A stretch of DNA of 64,000 bases from Epinephelus fuscoguttatus (GCF_011397635.1 NC_064754.1:29244543-29308542); one strand, 5' to 3'; counted from the first letter of the stretch, positions 32,980-60,832 are shown. Numbers and translations are program-made. Notes: generated from the sequence alone by a model not told the origin.

Positions 32980-33229
32980 TAGGGCTGCAACTAACGATTA
33001 TTTTCATTGTCGACTAACCTGTCGATTATTTCTTCGATTAGTCAACTAATCATTTCATCAAAAAATGCGTTAAGATGTTGAAAAATGTCGGTCTGTCTCG
33101 CTCAAACCCCAAAATTACGTCAACTAATAGTAGTAGTAGTAGTAGAATAGTAGTAGAATAGTAGAATAGTCGCCCATTATTGTAATAGTTGATTAGTCAT
33201 CGATTAGTTGACTAATCATTGCACCCCTA
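32980..33229. mobile_element. hAT-like MITE inserted in the SINE
   Basis: Starts tagggctgcaactaacgatt and ends gcacccct a, so the two ends are inverted (TAGGGcTGCAA against TAGGGgTGCAA). Flanks ctgcaagt (32972-32979) and ctgcaatg (33230-33237) agree at six of eight positions, compatible with a decayed 8-bp hAT target duplication. The interior has a (tag)n array near 33127-33165. Confidence 0.65.
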
Positions 33230-35419
33230 CTGCAATGCATCAGTTGTAATAATCCAGTGACATATACGATCCTGAAATGGGCCATTCTGCAAGTCCTTGG
33301 TAAAAAAACAACCCAGATCAACTTTTTTTTTTTTGGCACTGTGTCCACTATTTTTGTAGCTTCCTCTTGAATGCATGCTGCTTACAGTCTGGCACCTGGT
33401 TGGTGTTTTATAAAGTCCAGATCTCACCTGAGTGTTGTACCCAGGAACATCCAGACCACAGCAAAGTACATGCAGAGGGCACTGTCTCTGCAGATGACTC
33501 ACCGCTACACATTTCTATCAAGTCATAAGTGATCACTGATACGAATTACCTCTGTATCAATCTACATGTTTTTGTTGTTGTTTTTAAGGGAAATCCTGCA
33601 CAGTATACACCAGTGACTAAAAAACACAGTATAAAATGCATTATTACCTAACATGGCACACTTGACTAAATGCATCCTTAATCAAGACACTATAAACAAA
33701 ATACTATTTGCAAATATGCGTTTCACATAAACTGTGAGAAACAGGAGGTTAACTCAGGCCCACGGCGCTGTGGATCAAGACACAGTTGTAACATGGTGAA
33801 AAATTCATGTTGACCACACAATAAGACAAAGAGGTAGAGGCTGTGGATACTTCTAGAAGATCATGTTTTCATTGTCCTGAGACATATGTATTGACTGCTG
33901 GTGGACATGCGTCTCACACACAATCTGAGTTCAAAGACAGTGATGACAAATTACCATAACTCAACACAAATTCATGACATGCAGCCAAAGAATGTTCCTC
34001 TTTTTATTTCTCTTACAGTGTGGAACATGATGATGTAACTAACCTAACAGCTATTGAAGTCTGAGTCTTTAAGTGATTGAAACATCTCCTTATATGTGGA
34101 AGTGAGACGAGATGTGACTGGTATGCTAAAATGTAGCTTTACAGTGATGCAAGATCTTCGAAACTAACTGAAGTGTTTGTCGTACAGCAACATAGCTGAC
34201 TTTAGCCACCACAGGCTACACTTGTCTTGTACTGAATAAGGGTGTGTTTCATTGCTCATAAACTCAGCTTTAAGCTACTTTGGTGTGAGTATCAATACAA
34301 AGTGTGCATCTGTTATCCAAAGGAAACTCATATTTAGAAACTGGCTTCTTTTTATCACTAAAGAATACAGAACATTTAGGAGCAGCAGAGCTTTAGATTG
34401 AGTACATTGAGTCACCAACTGTCTGTCTGTTAATCATTCACTTTTTTATTAAACCACCAGCTGGAGGAGGCAATGGGAACGTCGTCAGGTAGAAGAAGCA
34501 TTATGGACAGCACATGTGTACAGTAGCAGCGTTGGGATGGACAAAAGACCAGTTCAACACAGGCCTGCAAAGCATTCACATAATGGAAGGATGATACTCT
34601 TGTGTTCAGCAGAGGATGGAGTGTGTGAGAGAAAATGATAACAAGTGTGTGTGTATTAAAATGATGGAGTCACAGCTGATGCTTCCCCCAGTGTTTCCTG
34701 TTGTGCGTTTGGGCTTTTGTTCTACCATCATGCTTCTTGTTCTCCTGTCAGGCACTGAGTCTGTAAAGCAGAGTATGAATGTCCCGAGCACAGTTTTTAC
34801 AGCCTGATCATCATTCGTCGCTTCGTCTCTGGAGTGATTGTCCCAGCAGAGCAGGAGCAGGCCTGCTGCATAGGAGCACTTTCAAGTAAACAATAAACAA
34901 CAGTGAACACAGCTGCAAACAATGCAGACGTACTCTGTGTCTGGTTATACAACCGAGACGCCCCTCGTGGCTGAGCAGATGGAGAGGCTGTCCGTCCATG
35001 TGTGCTGCTTTCAGGGGCCATTACACACACACATTAGATTACATGTGGAAACAGCGACCACCAGTGGTTACAGACTGCAACTGAATATAAGGAGGACTCA
35101 GCTTTAAGACACTGATGTTGCCTGTAAGGTGGCGAGGAAACAGCCAGCGTACAGTACATGTAATGTTAATGATCAGGCCTGGAAGTGGAATCAAAGTCAC
35201 GTTTTAGTCAAAGAGATAAAAATCTACGTCCCTACAGATATGAAGTAAACAGAATTACTCTACACTAAGACTTTTGTAGCTTTAGGAAAAAATTTCAAGC
35301 ACATACAGTATCTTAAAACTCTTTCCTGTCTTTATGAGGTAAAACAATAAGGGCGAGCAAGTACTAAAGCAATCACATATAAAATACTAATAAAATAAAC
35401 ATTAAAAAGACTTGAAAGA

Positions 35420-35570
35420 ATAGTTTGACATGTACACTTATTAGCTTTCTTGCCGAGGGGTTGAGAAGATGGAAGTGGCTCATGTCAGTGCACTAAATAT
35501 GAAGCTGGAGCCAGGAGATGCTAACTTAGCTTAGCATACAGACTAAAGATGACCAGCTACTCCAGGAATT
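35420..35570. repeat. Fish repeat ('ttagcttagcata' type)
   Basis: Contains ttagctttcttgccgagggg, aatatgaagctggagccagg and taacttagcttagcatacag, in the order found in a common fish interspersed repeat. Further copies in both orientations are at 54195-54960. Confidence 0.5.
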
Positions 35571-35639
35571 CACTGCCACAGTCCAAGAGACAGTCGTATT
35601 AGACATTTAAAAGCATAAAAAACACAACATTTTGTAATT

Positions 35640-36620
35640 AGAATCCTTTTTTTTTGCTGTTTTTTTTGGGGTGGAGGGGGCAGTTTTATAGTTATATCCT
35701 GTTTGTTACTTGTTAATTAGTGTAAAACATCAAGTTGTGGTTTTACAGGGGTTATGTGCCAGACTTTCTTGGCCCTGAGCAGTGACTTCCAGGAGTAATT
35801 AATGAGCCTTAGAGATGGTGATGGTCAAGCAGCAACCTCCGGGGCAAAAAAATGAAGCCAATGCCGAAGTGCCAAAAACTGCAGTTCCGCAAATGGCCAC
35901 TTGAGGATGGCTCCAGCGAGTCAGTCCCCACAGACCCCCATGTTCAAATAAACATGTTTACAGCCTGGTTCAAAGAACGGTTGGGATTGCTATAGATAAT
36001 CTTCCTCCATCATGACACCTGTACAAGGGTGAATTTTTATTTAACTCACCTGTTTACGTTTTATACACAATGGTGACAACATACATTCGATGACAGCTAG
36101 GTGTAGCGGTAGTGCTGTTTCTCATTCAGACTCTTTTCAGGTCAAATGTAATGTTTTGTTTGTTTAAAAAGAGTCGGATGTTCAGTTTTTCTGTCGAGTA
36201 CATTTTGTTTCAATGGTTTTAAACCTGTAGTTCGCTAGAGAAAATTAGCATTAGCCTTTGTATCATCACAGTTAACGTAAATGCAATGTGCTAATCAAGC
36301 TAGCAGCTAGTGTTAAGAGTTATCACCACCCTCTCATTGACAGGACCCCTGGAATGCTGCTCAGCCTTGCAGCCAGTTTTCCCAGTGGCCACTTGGGGTA
36401 CTGCAGCGAAACAATTCTCCACCATTATAAAAGAGATGTCCGTGAAACTGTTGACAGGACGCCTCAAAGTGCAAACAAGGTAAATTATGACTCTTTTATT
36501 TTAAAAGTTTGATCCATGGTGGTTTTATATTTCTAAAACTTTTCTGGGGCCGAGAAAAGCAATTTTAAAAACTGTGATGTCATCACAATGCAAAGTCTAT
36601 GAGCCAAATGTGAACTTGCA
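35640..36620. repeat. Fish repeat, possible non-autonomous DNA element
   Basis: Contains tgaagccaatgccgaagtgc, caaaaactgcagttccgcaa and tcagtccccacagaccccca, and toward the end tgtgatgtcatcacaatgca. These blocks recur widely in fish genomes. Ends are not fixed and there is no coding frame. Confidence 0.4.
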
Positions 36621-37599
36621 GGCTGGGCCAGCGGGAGAAACAGTGGGCTGTAAACCCTGAAGATGAAAACTTTTTATGGTACATGCACCAGGTGAGCAAC
36701 TCAACCGGAATAATTTTGCCATCCGGTGTTGAGTTATTATAAAAATCTGTCAAACTCTCAGCAAGAATGCACATCAGTGTATTTCCCAAAATGTCAAACT
36801 CTTCTTTAATTGTGTTTTTTTGAAATTGTGAAAGAAATAAAAAAAAATGGCTACAGAGTTTCTAATGTAAAATGAAATCAACATAAATATCTCTCTTTAA
36901 TAGCAGCCAACAGTTTTAAAGAATATTTTAGATTTTGATCTGAATTAATTCAATAGTTATTAAGAATGGATTATAATCTGCGTTGTGTGGGGAGCCAAGT
37001 AAAGTGTCGTCTCTTTCACATTCACCGCTGTCAAAAAATAGCCTTTATCAACTGAACCGCCGGGTTATGTTTTATAGACACACACATGCAAGTAACACAC
37101 ATACAAAAAAACAAACAAACAAACAAAAAAAGCCACGACACATTCACACACATAAACAGTGGAAAAGCATAGCTGTGTATCATTCATGGACATGTTTAAT
37201 GTCGAGGTTACTTTTTGTGACGTTGATGATGCTCAACATGTTAGATGAGGTCATTAATACTGTGCAATTATCAAGTTTGATTATGCGTAAAATTGGCAAA
37301 AAAAAAAAAAAAAAGACACATAACCTCCACATGCATAGGTGCCATGTCACTTTCACCTCCCCCTCCCCCCACTACACCGTGGTGAATAGTCAAAGCATCG
37401 TTACTCCCATATGAACGTAGAGCAGACGTCGTGTTTGAGGTCAAAGGATGCAAAAACATGAAAGAGACAAAGAGAAAGAGAGACTGACTAAGGACAGTTT
37501 TGCTTGTGGATGGCTGCAGTTTAGCATTTTTTCAAAAACAAAAACAAAAAACAAATATACATATACATACAATACATACATACAAATATATCTGTCAAT

Positions 37600-38276
37600 T
37601 TATAATACAATGATTCTTTTAATTCATAATCATCTCTTAAATAAATTGCTTTCATTGCACTTTGTTAAAATAATTAATTATATGATTTCTCTTAAAGGCA
37701 ATAGTGTGATTTTTTTTAAAGGTGAAAAAGATAGTGTACCATAAGCCTGATTTAGGATAATAGTAAAAATAACAGGATCTGTAATATACATACTGTATCT
37801 GTAAAAGACCCTCACCTCCTCATATACATGAACGGATGTTCGTCTACATATATGTAGCATGTCCTTTTTGATATGACACGAGAGCGCCACGCACGGCTTC
37901 ATGTACATGCTCGCGCATGCTCGTATGCCAGTTTATGTCATATCATGTCTCCACGCATACATATATATACATACAATATTATAAAATAAATAAATACAGG
38001 AAAACATTCTTGGTTCATGGTTTAACGGTTTCTTTCAAAGCGGTTTTTGGTGCAGTCTTTGACCAACTGTTCACTCTGCTTGTTTGGGTTTGGGATCAAC
38101 AGTCGACTGAGCCTCCCTGAAAGATGCGCGGGTGGGGGAGTTGCATTTGTGCGTGTGTATGTGTGTGTTTGGAAATGTGTCGGTGCTTGAATATGTGTGT
38201 GTATGTCAGCAAAAACACTCTGTGTCCAGTGTAAGAAGGGGGGACCAAAGTCTTTGGCCTGAGGAGAAAATACAGC

Positions 38277-38329
<53 letters not shown>

Positions 38330-38705
38330 TAGGGGAAAGGGACGGGGTTTGCATGCACTCTGTCGTCCTCTTGTCCAAGTCACCGCTATGAAAGTGTCAG
38401 ATTGTCCCAAAATAGAAGCTCAGTTGCAGGTACTGTCCGAGTGCACCCTCTGTAAGAGGGTGTAGTACAGCAGGGATTCTGACAGCGTTCAGGTGGGGGC
38501 ATTCAGGGTGACACAGCACCCGTCTTCCCCACTGCCCCTCCATGAAAGGGTCTCACTGACTGACTGGGGGCTACTGGTTGGAGCAGAACCCTCACTCTAC
38601 CCACCTCTGCTTCCCACTTTCCCTCATCTCCATCTACGCCACCGCTCTGCGTGTGTCCACGTGACAGGGTGGAGGGTCTGGGGTCTCCACCAGGCTCGGC
38701 AGGGG
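37600..38705 (-). other. cnnm2: CNNM2 3'UTR (inferred extent)
   Basis: Runs on the minus strand from the stop at 38708-38706 to a poly(A) signal candidate ATTAAA (plus-strand 37618-37623), which is followed by a strongly GU-rich stretch (minus-strand reading tgtatgtatgtattgtatgt). It contains a (GT)n tract at 38280-38326. CNNM2 3'UTRs in other vertebrates can be longer, so this is a minimum estimate. Confidence 0.4.
38280..38326. repeat. (GT)n microsatellite in CNNM2 3'UTR
   Basis: About 23 uninterrupted GT units; (CA)n in the CNNM2 transcript. Confidence 0.9.
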
Positions 38706-52533
<13,828 letters not shown>

Positions 52534-54194
52534 TTAGGGTCATATAATGATAAAGGGAGTTTAATATAGGTCAGGCAGTGATGGTGGTACAAGGGGGGAA
52601 AAGGCAAGCACAGACAGGGCAGAACTTTAACTTGTATCACAGATAAATACTTAATAAATAGTATTTTATACTGTGAACTAGGAACAACAAATCACTTATG
52701 TTAGATAGTGTTGTGAGTGTCACAAAACTGAGGCTGCAGATTGTATTTCAGCAGTGTGACAGTCCTGCTCTCTGTGTCAGTTACAAAAGACCAGGGATGC
52801 AGGACAATGGTAGGTCAAGTGATTACAGTGCCAGCAGAAACTCAAACATCCAGACAGACAGACTGACAGTCAGACAGTCATTAATTTCATCATGTGAGTC
52901 CCCTCAGCCCTCCCACCCACCACATCTGCGTTCCCAGGACCCTCCTGTGAGCTGTACCATCTGAAAAAAAAAAGAGAAAAAACTGCCGTGTATGCAGAGA
53001 ATACTGTCAAGCAAAACGCTAAACAAATTCTTTGCCTTTTCTCAGCTTGTGATCATTTAAAAGGAATTTTCCAGAGGCCCAGGCTAATATTAGCCCCTGC
53101 AAAATGAAGTTTCCATTCCGCCCCGGCGATATTCTCACCGAGCGAAGGAACAGACCGGGCGAAGCCTCCACTGTGTGATCAGATTGTCTCGAAATGGGCC
53201 GTTTGCATGCAGATACACCTTGGTGTAAATAATGGAGGACGTCAGTGTGCTTGTGTGTACGTGTGCATGCACGTGTGCCAGAGTGCATGAATATTTGGGT
53301 GAGCGAGCGTGTGTGAGTGTGTGTGTTATTTTCAGAGAACACAGGTACATCACTGAGTCAGTGCTCACATGCTGTTTCAGCTAATGCTGGCTGCTTTGCT
53401 GCAGGCGAGCGCAGACTGACCACCGAGAGTGTTTTATTGCACTGCAGCTCCCTGCTTCCTCACAATGCCATGGCAGCACACTGATGTGCGGTGTGCAGAG
53501 CCTGAGAGTCTTAATGTGAGAATGTTGTGAGCATTAGATGTAGAATTGATGCTTTCAAGAAATATATTCCGGTTTCAGCTAATAGGCTGGCAGGGTAAGA
53601 TCCCCAAAGAGCCGTATTAATAATGTAAACACCAGAAATCCACCGTGACAAAGAGTCTGCAGATGGCGGGCAATATTCAAGTCTTGTCTGAGAAAAAGAG
53701 GAGTCCTTCCACTTCTATTAAGATGTCAATGACATCTTGAGCACGCTGCTTCATCACTGAGGGGTTGGGTTTAACTAGAGCAAACACAAATGGAGCCTCA
53801 GTGGGTTAAAGTAATCAGGTCTCAGAAGTCCTTGAGCAAGCAATTACTCTAAACTGCCCAGAGAGGGAAAGGCAAATGGAGAGGCCAGCAAAGCACAGTA
53901 CAGTGAAACAGATCAATGTTCCCTTCCTTTTCTTTAATGGCATCCACTCCACTCACATCAGGTTTATAAACAAAGCTTCCAAATTTAGGTTTCTGGGCAA
54001 AGAATGTTGAACTTAATGTCACTTTAATCGGTGTGAACTGAACATGAAATTTCAGGACATATGCCAGTGAAATTAGATAATATAACTAATGATTTGTTTT
54101 CAGTACAAATAATTATTGTACTATTATTTATTGTACAGTAAATAAGTAACAGCATAGTCTGCAGTATTTGCTTCGTCATTTAAAGGAATACATT

Positions 54195-54960
54195 CTACAC
54201 TACTACTGCAGCTGGTTAGCTTAGCTTAGCATAAAGACCACAAACAGGGGAAAACCGTTAGCTCAGCTATGTCTAAAGGCACCTACTAGCACCTCTAAAG
54301 CAGTAGTTTCCAACTGTTGGGTCGCGGTCCAAAAATGGGTCTTTCATTTGGACTACAAATGAGTCAAGTTAAAAGAAAAACAAAAATGCTTTTTTAAGTA
54401 CAATGAATCTCCAGCACGGAGCTTTTATTTTGAAGTGCCATTTCCTGCTGAAGAATATGTGACTAACAGACAGCGACTTGAAAGAAACAACAAACTAGCT
54501 CGATGACATGGCCAAATGCAAGTGTGATGCTTAACATATTTAACTGTGTGGACCTTGAACTAATGACCAAGGAAAAATCTGGACCCTGTGGTTGAACCAG
54601 TTGGGAACCAATGCTCTGGAGGGGGACAAGCATTTTTTTGTTTTTTACCAAAGTGGTGAACTATTCTTTTAAGATATTAGGTCAGAGGCAAGAAAAAAAT
54701 AAACCAACAAGATGTGATGTGTGCTTTAGAGGTCCTGATAGGCCTGTTCTTAACCTTTGGACACACCAGCAAGGTGTTTCCCCTGTTTTTATGCTAAGCT
54801 ACGCGAACAAGCTGCTGGCTGTAGCTTCCTATTTATCATACAGACATGAGAGTGGTATCGATCCACCTATCTAACTCTCAGCAAGAACACAGACAGGCCA
54901 TTTTTGTTTTTTACCAAAGTGTTGAACTATTCTTTTCAGAAATTAGGTCAGAAGCAAGGA
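54195..54960. repeat. Fish repeat cluster with inverted and direct copies
   Basis: A forward piece (ttagcttagcttagcataaa, 54218) and a reverse piece (tatgctaagctacgcgaaca, 54791) belong to the same family as 35420-35570. A block ttttttaccaaagtggtgaa (54643) recurs as ttttttaccaaagtgttgaa (54908), so about 55 bases are directly duplicated. Confidence 0.5.
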
Positions 54961-56869
54961 TTAAGTTTCACCAAGTACTCTTAAAACAAGGATGACATAC
55001 TATCTTTTTCCAGAGTGTTCAACCTCTTCTATTTCAACTTAAATTATTCTAACTAATATATATTTTCTGTTCATGTTTAATGATAATCACAACCAGAATT
55101 ACTTGTGGTTATGATCTCCACTTCTACACCCACCTGCTATCATTTGACGTAAGGCTCACATGATGACACCAGTGTAAATCTTGTGAGATGTGGTTAAAAG
55201 CTCAGAAAAAAGCTGGTTTTGTAAATGAACCTTGGGTTGAGATTACCTGAAAGGTTAAGAAAGAACTTTCACGCTCAAAAATCCACAATATTTAAAAACA
55301 ATATCGAACAGAATATTTTGTGATCAAGAAAAACAGTTATTAATATCTAAGCCAGACTTCCCAAATGAATTTAACACTATATACTCGTTCAACCCATTAC
55401 AGAAACGTCAGGAACTGTACAACGCAATGCAATCCAACATCACAGACAACAACCTAAACAATTAAAAATGAAATAATACATCTCTGACATAGTGTCAACA
55501 AATGTAATAACTGTAATAATTTATTTAAGTGTCTTTTGCAGGGGTGTGGTGTTTGATTGAATATATTGTAAAACTGGTGGAATGACAAGTTTGGCTTTAT
55601 CAAAGGAACAGGAACAGCCAATGGGAATGTGTGTCAACATAACCTCACCTTTCTGACGCTAAACGAGGCCCAACCTCTGACCTTTCTGTTAGCCAACTGA
55701 TAAGAGGTGGAGGACATCGCTGAGATCACACACACAATCTGTTCTGCTCTTCAAGCGGCCATGTGCTCGCACTCATAAACACACAAACGTAACAGCACTG
55801 CTCACTTGTTTGACAAGTTAAACTAATCCCATCAGGATGTTTGTCCACATCAGTAATACTTTCCATCACCTCCTTCTACAGACCAGTGTACTCAGGGTTA
55901 GCTATTAGAGATGACCCGTTTTAAGGGCTTTAACAGAGGCCACACAGGTCACTAGTTTAAATAAAAAGAAGAGAATGACAGAGGGAAAAGAATGAATGGT
56001 AAGCAATTCAGAAGAGAAGCATGTTTTTACAGAGTTTAAGAGTGTTTATTCTAGAGTCTGTCTCATGGGCTATACTGTAAGGAGAAAGAAATGTCCAAGT
56101 TCCATGGAAGAGACAACAAAGAGAAAGTCATATACTCATCATTCCCATTGCACAGCTCTGTATATTTTCTATGGAAATCACTCAGCTACATATTTAAGTA
56201 GTGACATGTATCGAAAAGTATTTTGCCACGCTGGTGCCGTGGTTCCAGGGATGGCAATGTCAGGCCGTGGTCGACTGAATGACCACTTTGTTCCAGAGTA
56301 AAACATCTCAACACATGTAGCTCTTGAGAAAGTTGAGTCAGGAAGACAATACTTTTCACGCTCAGGCTGTAAGTTTCTTTCACTCCTTGCACGTATGCTC
56401 ACTCACTCTCTCTAGGTGATGTTGTCTGGGAACTTCAATTGAGTCATCAGCTGATTCACAATCAACCAGTAGCACAGCGACACACCTTTTCTGTCAGTCT
56501 ATCATCTTACTGCTCCACATTTTAAATATGGTTCATTCTCTGCCGTAGTTCATTCTTGCTGCCGATGTTTGCACCCTCCACCTCCCCATCACCTCCCAGT
56601 CTTTACGAATTCATCGGCCTCACTCAGCAGTCAGCAGCCTCAGAGTCATCAGCCACCACCACCACCAGTGTCTGAACTCCATGGGGGGATTTACCCTGCT
56701 GCTGCGCAGATGTCCCTCAATCACAAAATATCTCCCTCTGGTGTGCAAGCCCCAAAGACTTCTGTTAAATCTTAATCTGCACACTCATATTCTGTTTTAA
56801 ATATTATCTTTACTTCATTCTTCTGTCTCTCCTGATTGAACTATTGGATGGGTAGGAACTAAAGTCTGT

Positions 56870-57740
56870 ATAGACGATTCATGATGCCCAGATGATGAAG
56901 CCTACTAACTATGGTGAATCCCTTGACGTTTCTTCTTGCACGACCAGCAGGTCAGACGTATCACTTATCCTGTGAAATATATTCACATCTCTTGAACTGA
57001 TCTGCAGAAAGTTGGTGCAGACATTCATGACTACCAGATGATGAATCCTAATTACCACAGAAAGGCTTATTCATGTTTCCCATGGTTTGAATAATAACTT
57101 TGGTGATTCCCTGACTTTTCCTCGAGTGTCCAGCAGGTCAAGGCTTTTCTTATCCTGAGATAAATCTGATCATCTACTCGGAAGATTGGCACAAACTTAT
57201 GTACAGACATTCATGGTTCCCAGACCTTTCCTCTAGTGCCACCATTGGTTTGACACTTTTTCAATTACTGTTGGATGGATTTCGATGAAATTTCTTTAAA
57301 AAAAACAAACAAAAATAAATTATGTCCCCCTCAGCATGAACTGCAATCACTTTGTGATCCCCTGATTTTTCATTTCCTGTAGTCATTAGGTCAACTTTTA
57401 CTTTAGTTAATGACCAAATACCTGCAAAACTAAAGACAACAGTGTTAATGAACAAATGTTAGCATGCTAACTACCAAAGTTAGATATGGCTGTTAGAATG
57501 TTAACACTGTCATTGTGAGCATGCTAGCAAACAGATGTTGGCATTTAGCTAAAACTACCACAGGGCTACAGTGCAGTCTCACAGACCCGTCAGCATGGCT
57601 GTCATCTCTAGTCTTCCCATCAACAAGACAAAACCTCTATAAGTCAGTAGGATTCATCCTCTGGTGAACATTAAAGTCTAAACAAAATTTCAAGGCAATC
57701 CATTTGCCAGTTGTTGAGATATTTCAGTTCGGACCAACAT
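56870..57740. repeat. Fish repeat ('gttagcatgctaac' family)
   Basis: Contains ctttcctctagtgccaccat, tactgttggatggatttcga, acaaatgttagcatgctaac and tgagcatgctagcaaacaga, in the standard order of an abundant teleost repeat also seen at 40830-41640. Several partial internal reiterations lie at 56880-57240. Confidence 0.5.
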
Positions 57741-58260
57741 CCCTAGAGCCATGGTGCAAGCTGCCTGATACATGTACTGTACAACTTCCACTGTATTTTT
57801 CTTTTTTCCCTTCACAGTGTTTTTTCATTTATTTTAGGATGCATGCCGGTGGTAATGTATCATCTAACATATGCCAGTTGTAACTGAGCAATATAAGTCA
57901 AAAAGGTAATGAAGCGCATCAGACTACAGAATATATTATGAATATTAGTCTACCTAGCGAGAGGAACAGACATCTTAGTTGAGAATCACACAGCAGAATT
58001 GGACTCTTTGTCCAATTCACGCACTTTTCAAGGTGGATGGATAGACAGATTTGGATACTTTGTTACTCTAATTACATTACATTTATTTGCAGATGTCTGT
58101 AACAATTTACAAAAAGCCCACTGAAAATTTTAATCAGCTTGTTCAGCTGATCATTACGTGCACTGCATGTTTCTAAAATGATGGTAGATTTAGGAGTAAG
58201 CTCCTCTTCTGGTGTTGTTGTCGAAAGTCTATGTAAAGTCTATTTCTGTCTCTGTCAAAG

Positions 58261-58262
<2 letters not shown>

Positions 58263-58310
<48 letters not shown>
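58263..58310. repeat. (CA)n microsatellite
   Basis: About 23 uninterrupted CA units in CNNM2 intron 1. Confidence 0.9.
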
Positions 58311-58311
<1 letters not shown>

Positions 58312-60194
58312 CTCGCCTTTCGCACAGTAGCTCCACTCCAAATCGTTTTGTCTCGCAGTCCCACAAGATGAGTGCATACTTTCCAGTTTCCCACAAAGAC
58401 AAAATACCACACAAGCGACAGAAAAAAATGCAGCTTCTGTCTTCCATAAATATATTACGAGACAATGACAGCCTGTTTATTCATAGCTCCTTAGCTGCTG
58501 TTATGGCAGTGGGTTTTGTGAGGGGGGACTGGAGGTAGAGTGGGGAGGCTGACCCCCTGGACCCTCTGGAGCCTGGAACTTGGCGGCGGTCCACGAGGAG
58601 AGCGTGTCCTTGCGAGGACCAGTCGTCTGGGGTCCTATAAGCCACCACTGACATCTGGGGCTGTCTAGCTGGGCTGAGGCTGAATGCATGCTGGGTAGTC
58701 CGGCACACAGGCACACTGCACACATCAGGGTCGGGGGTCAATTCACTTTCAATTTCATCCATTAAGGAAGCATGTTTTCTTGGGTCAAAAACTGAAATGC
58801 TTTAGTCATTAGTAGGTTCTCGTGTGTGATTTCCACAACATTTCTGAGAATAACCGATGTGTCATTAGACCTGTAAATGGCTGTTTTAGTTTACATCTGT
58901 AATTGGGTGAAGTAAAGACACACGTACACACACATACACAGAGGATTATTTTGTTTCCCCTAACAACACAGCAGCAGATGACTCAGGTACCAGGAAGTGC
59001 TTAATCTCACTGGAAAAAGAGTCAGGGACCACAACGCATTTGTTCAGTTGTGTGGGTACTATAGATGACGATAAACAGCAAAAGAGCTACCCCACAGGGC
59101 CGTTGCCAGGATTTTAGACATTACTGAGGTCACCCCTAATAGCTTTAGAAAACCTGCTTGTGGCATTACAGGAAAAGTTCACCAAACCCAATAGGCTTCA
59201 TTCTCTGGGAATCATGAATGTCTGTTTAACATTTTAATCCATTTAATGTTTGTTGAGATATTTTAGTCTGGAGACAGGCTGCTAGCGTGGCTAAAAATAT
59301 TTGTGTCAGTCTTTTAAAGTCTCACCATGTGTAGCTTTATTTACGAAACGCAAACTAGACTTCAGGTCCCTTAATCCCCAGGAAAAGAATACACAGATCT
59401 GTGCCCCCAGTGATAACTACAGTCCTGCTACTCTGATATTAAGGGCATTCACTCTCTAAAGAGACAGGTTGTACTGATGGGCGAAAATAAACTTATCTTT
59501 TTGAACGACTCTTTTTAGTGTCCATGTATGACATCAGCCTATCGAACTTTCCAAATGGTCATGAATCCTCAAGGTTTTCCACTCGCCCACTTGTTGTTAT
59601 CATAGGGGTAATGTTCATGGTGTCTGCTACAGTGAGTAAGCGAGAAGCAACTGACAAGGACTCAAGCCCAAACAATTTGCCTGCTACACTAATTGAACAG
59701 GAACCAATGAGCCGTTCTCTCGAAGTGGTACGTCTGTTGCTTGCCCAGGAGTATCAACAAATCAGAGCAGTGAAATCACATTTCTTTTAAATCTGTTAGG
59801 CTTACATGGCCTACCTACATACATGCATGCATGGGCTCATTACTACTAAAATGTAATACATATAATAGTCACAGCTTAGCAAAAAATGTGATGTGTTACT
59901 GTACATCCCCAAACAATATTTTGTAGTAATACACACCCAGCTGTTGCCTGAAATACATAATGAAAAAACTTCTTTATATTCCATGAGTAGCATTAGAGCA
60001 ATCAACTTATCACTTAAACAGCTAACAAAATTGCACTCCTTCTCTTGAATGTGTTGTATTTAATTGCTCAGAGCGTTTAAGCAACACATCAATGACAACA
60101 AAGAGCAAAGGAGATGGATCACGAGAGAAATATGATGGGGAACTAATTTTTCGGATTATTTAGACACCAAATGAATACAGCACAAGACTGCCGA

Positions 60195-60832
60195 GGTAAC
60201 TGAGGGTGCTTTGGGAACTAGAGTTGTCCTGCTTTGGTCTGAATCAGGGACTAATTTTGTTACAAAGTTTCATAATTGCCAAGTGGTGGTTCGTGTTCTC
60301 ACGGCTGCATTTACAAGCAAGAAAGCTGCTTTTCATTGGTCAGAATTTCCATGTGGGAAAAATCCAGGAAGTAAACAAAGAGTACACTTGCAAAATAAAT
60401 GTGACACTTTCTAATGTCACAATGGAGGGACAACTACGCAGGTTGATTTTAGCGCTGGTCATCATGCACTATATTGCTTGTATTGTTCATTTTAGGCAAA
60501 CCATACAGTTTGAAAACAAGGTGCGGCTCCAACTAGAAAACAATGTTCTGATGCATCGGATGTGCAATGCACACATTAAGGCAATACAGGAAGAGGTGCA
60601 CATTAATAATCCTCTGGAACACGTTCTCACCACAAACGAACCGCACCACAGTTCATTTGTAACCGAACTGAGACCACCTCTTCTAGAAGGTCTTGGTCTG
60701 GTTGTTTTGGTGCACACCTGAGCGTGATTGCTGTGTTTACACCTGCCCAAACGAACTGCACTTAGGGGGCAAACAAACTTGAGTTTGATCAAAGCGAACC
60801 AAGCAAGGCAGGTGTGAAAGCACCCTGAGACG
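60195..60832. mobile_element. DNA element with inverted ends and a 171-codon frame
   Basis: Left end tgagggtgctttgggaacta (60201) and right end gtgtgaaagcaccctgag (60813-60830) share the inverted core agggtgcttt, a common fish element terminus. Between them, 60206-60721 (plus) is open for 171 codons. The later part, from MEGQLRRLILALVIMHYIAC on, looks protein-like, but I cannot name a family. No catalytic triad is visible. The target duplication is not clear. Confidence 0.45.

Larger units (their letters stand above)
32236..37600. other. Convergent spacer between NT5C2 and CNNM2, repeat-rich
   Basis: No gene seen. It holds a fish repeat (32383-32640), an antisense SINE copy with a 22-G run (32641-32979), a hAT-like MITE inserted at its end (32980-33229) and two further fish repeats (35420-35570, 35640-36620). 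The part 33230-35400 shows no recognisable feature. A longer CNNM2 3'UTR could extend into this region. Confidence 0.55.

Noticed and set aside
36983..37414. 143-codon frame downstream of CNNM2
   Set aside because: Low-complexity Lys/Gln/His translation of A-rich and CA-rich DNA; no domain.
38022..38410. Overlapping 104- and 118-codon minus frames and matching plus frames
   Set aside because: Made by the (GT)n tract in the CNNM2 3'UTR; repeat-coded peptides only.
58481..58762. Possible alternative first exon of CNNM2 (minus frame starting MDEIESELTPDPD)
   Set aside because: No resemblance to known CNNM2 N termini, no clear promoter, and a donor that would join exon 2 in frame was not evident.
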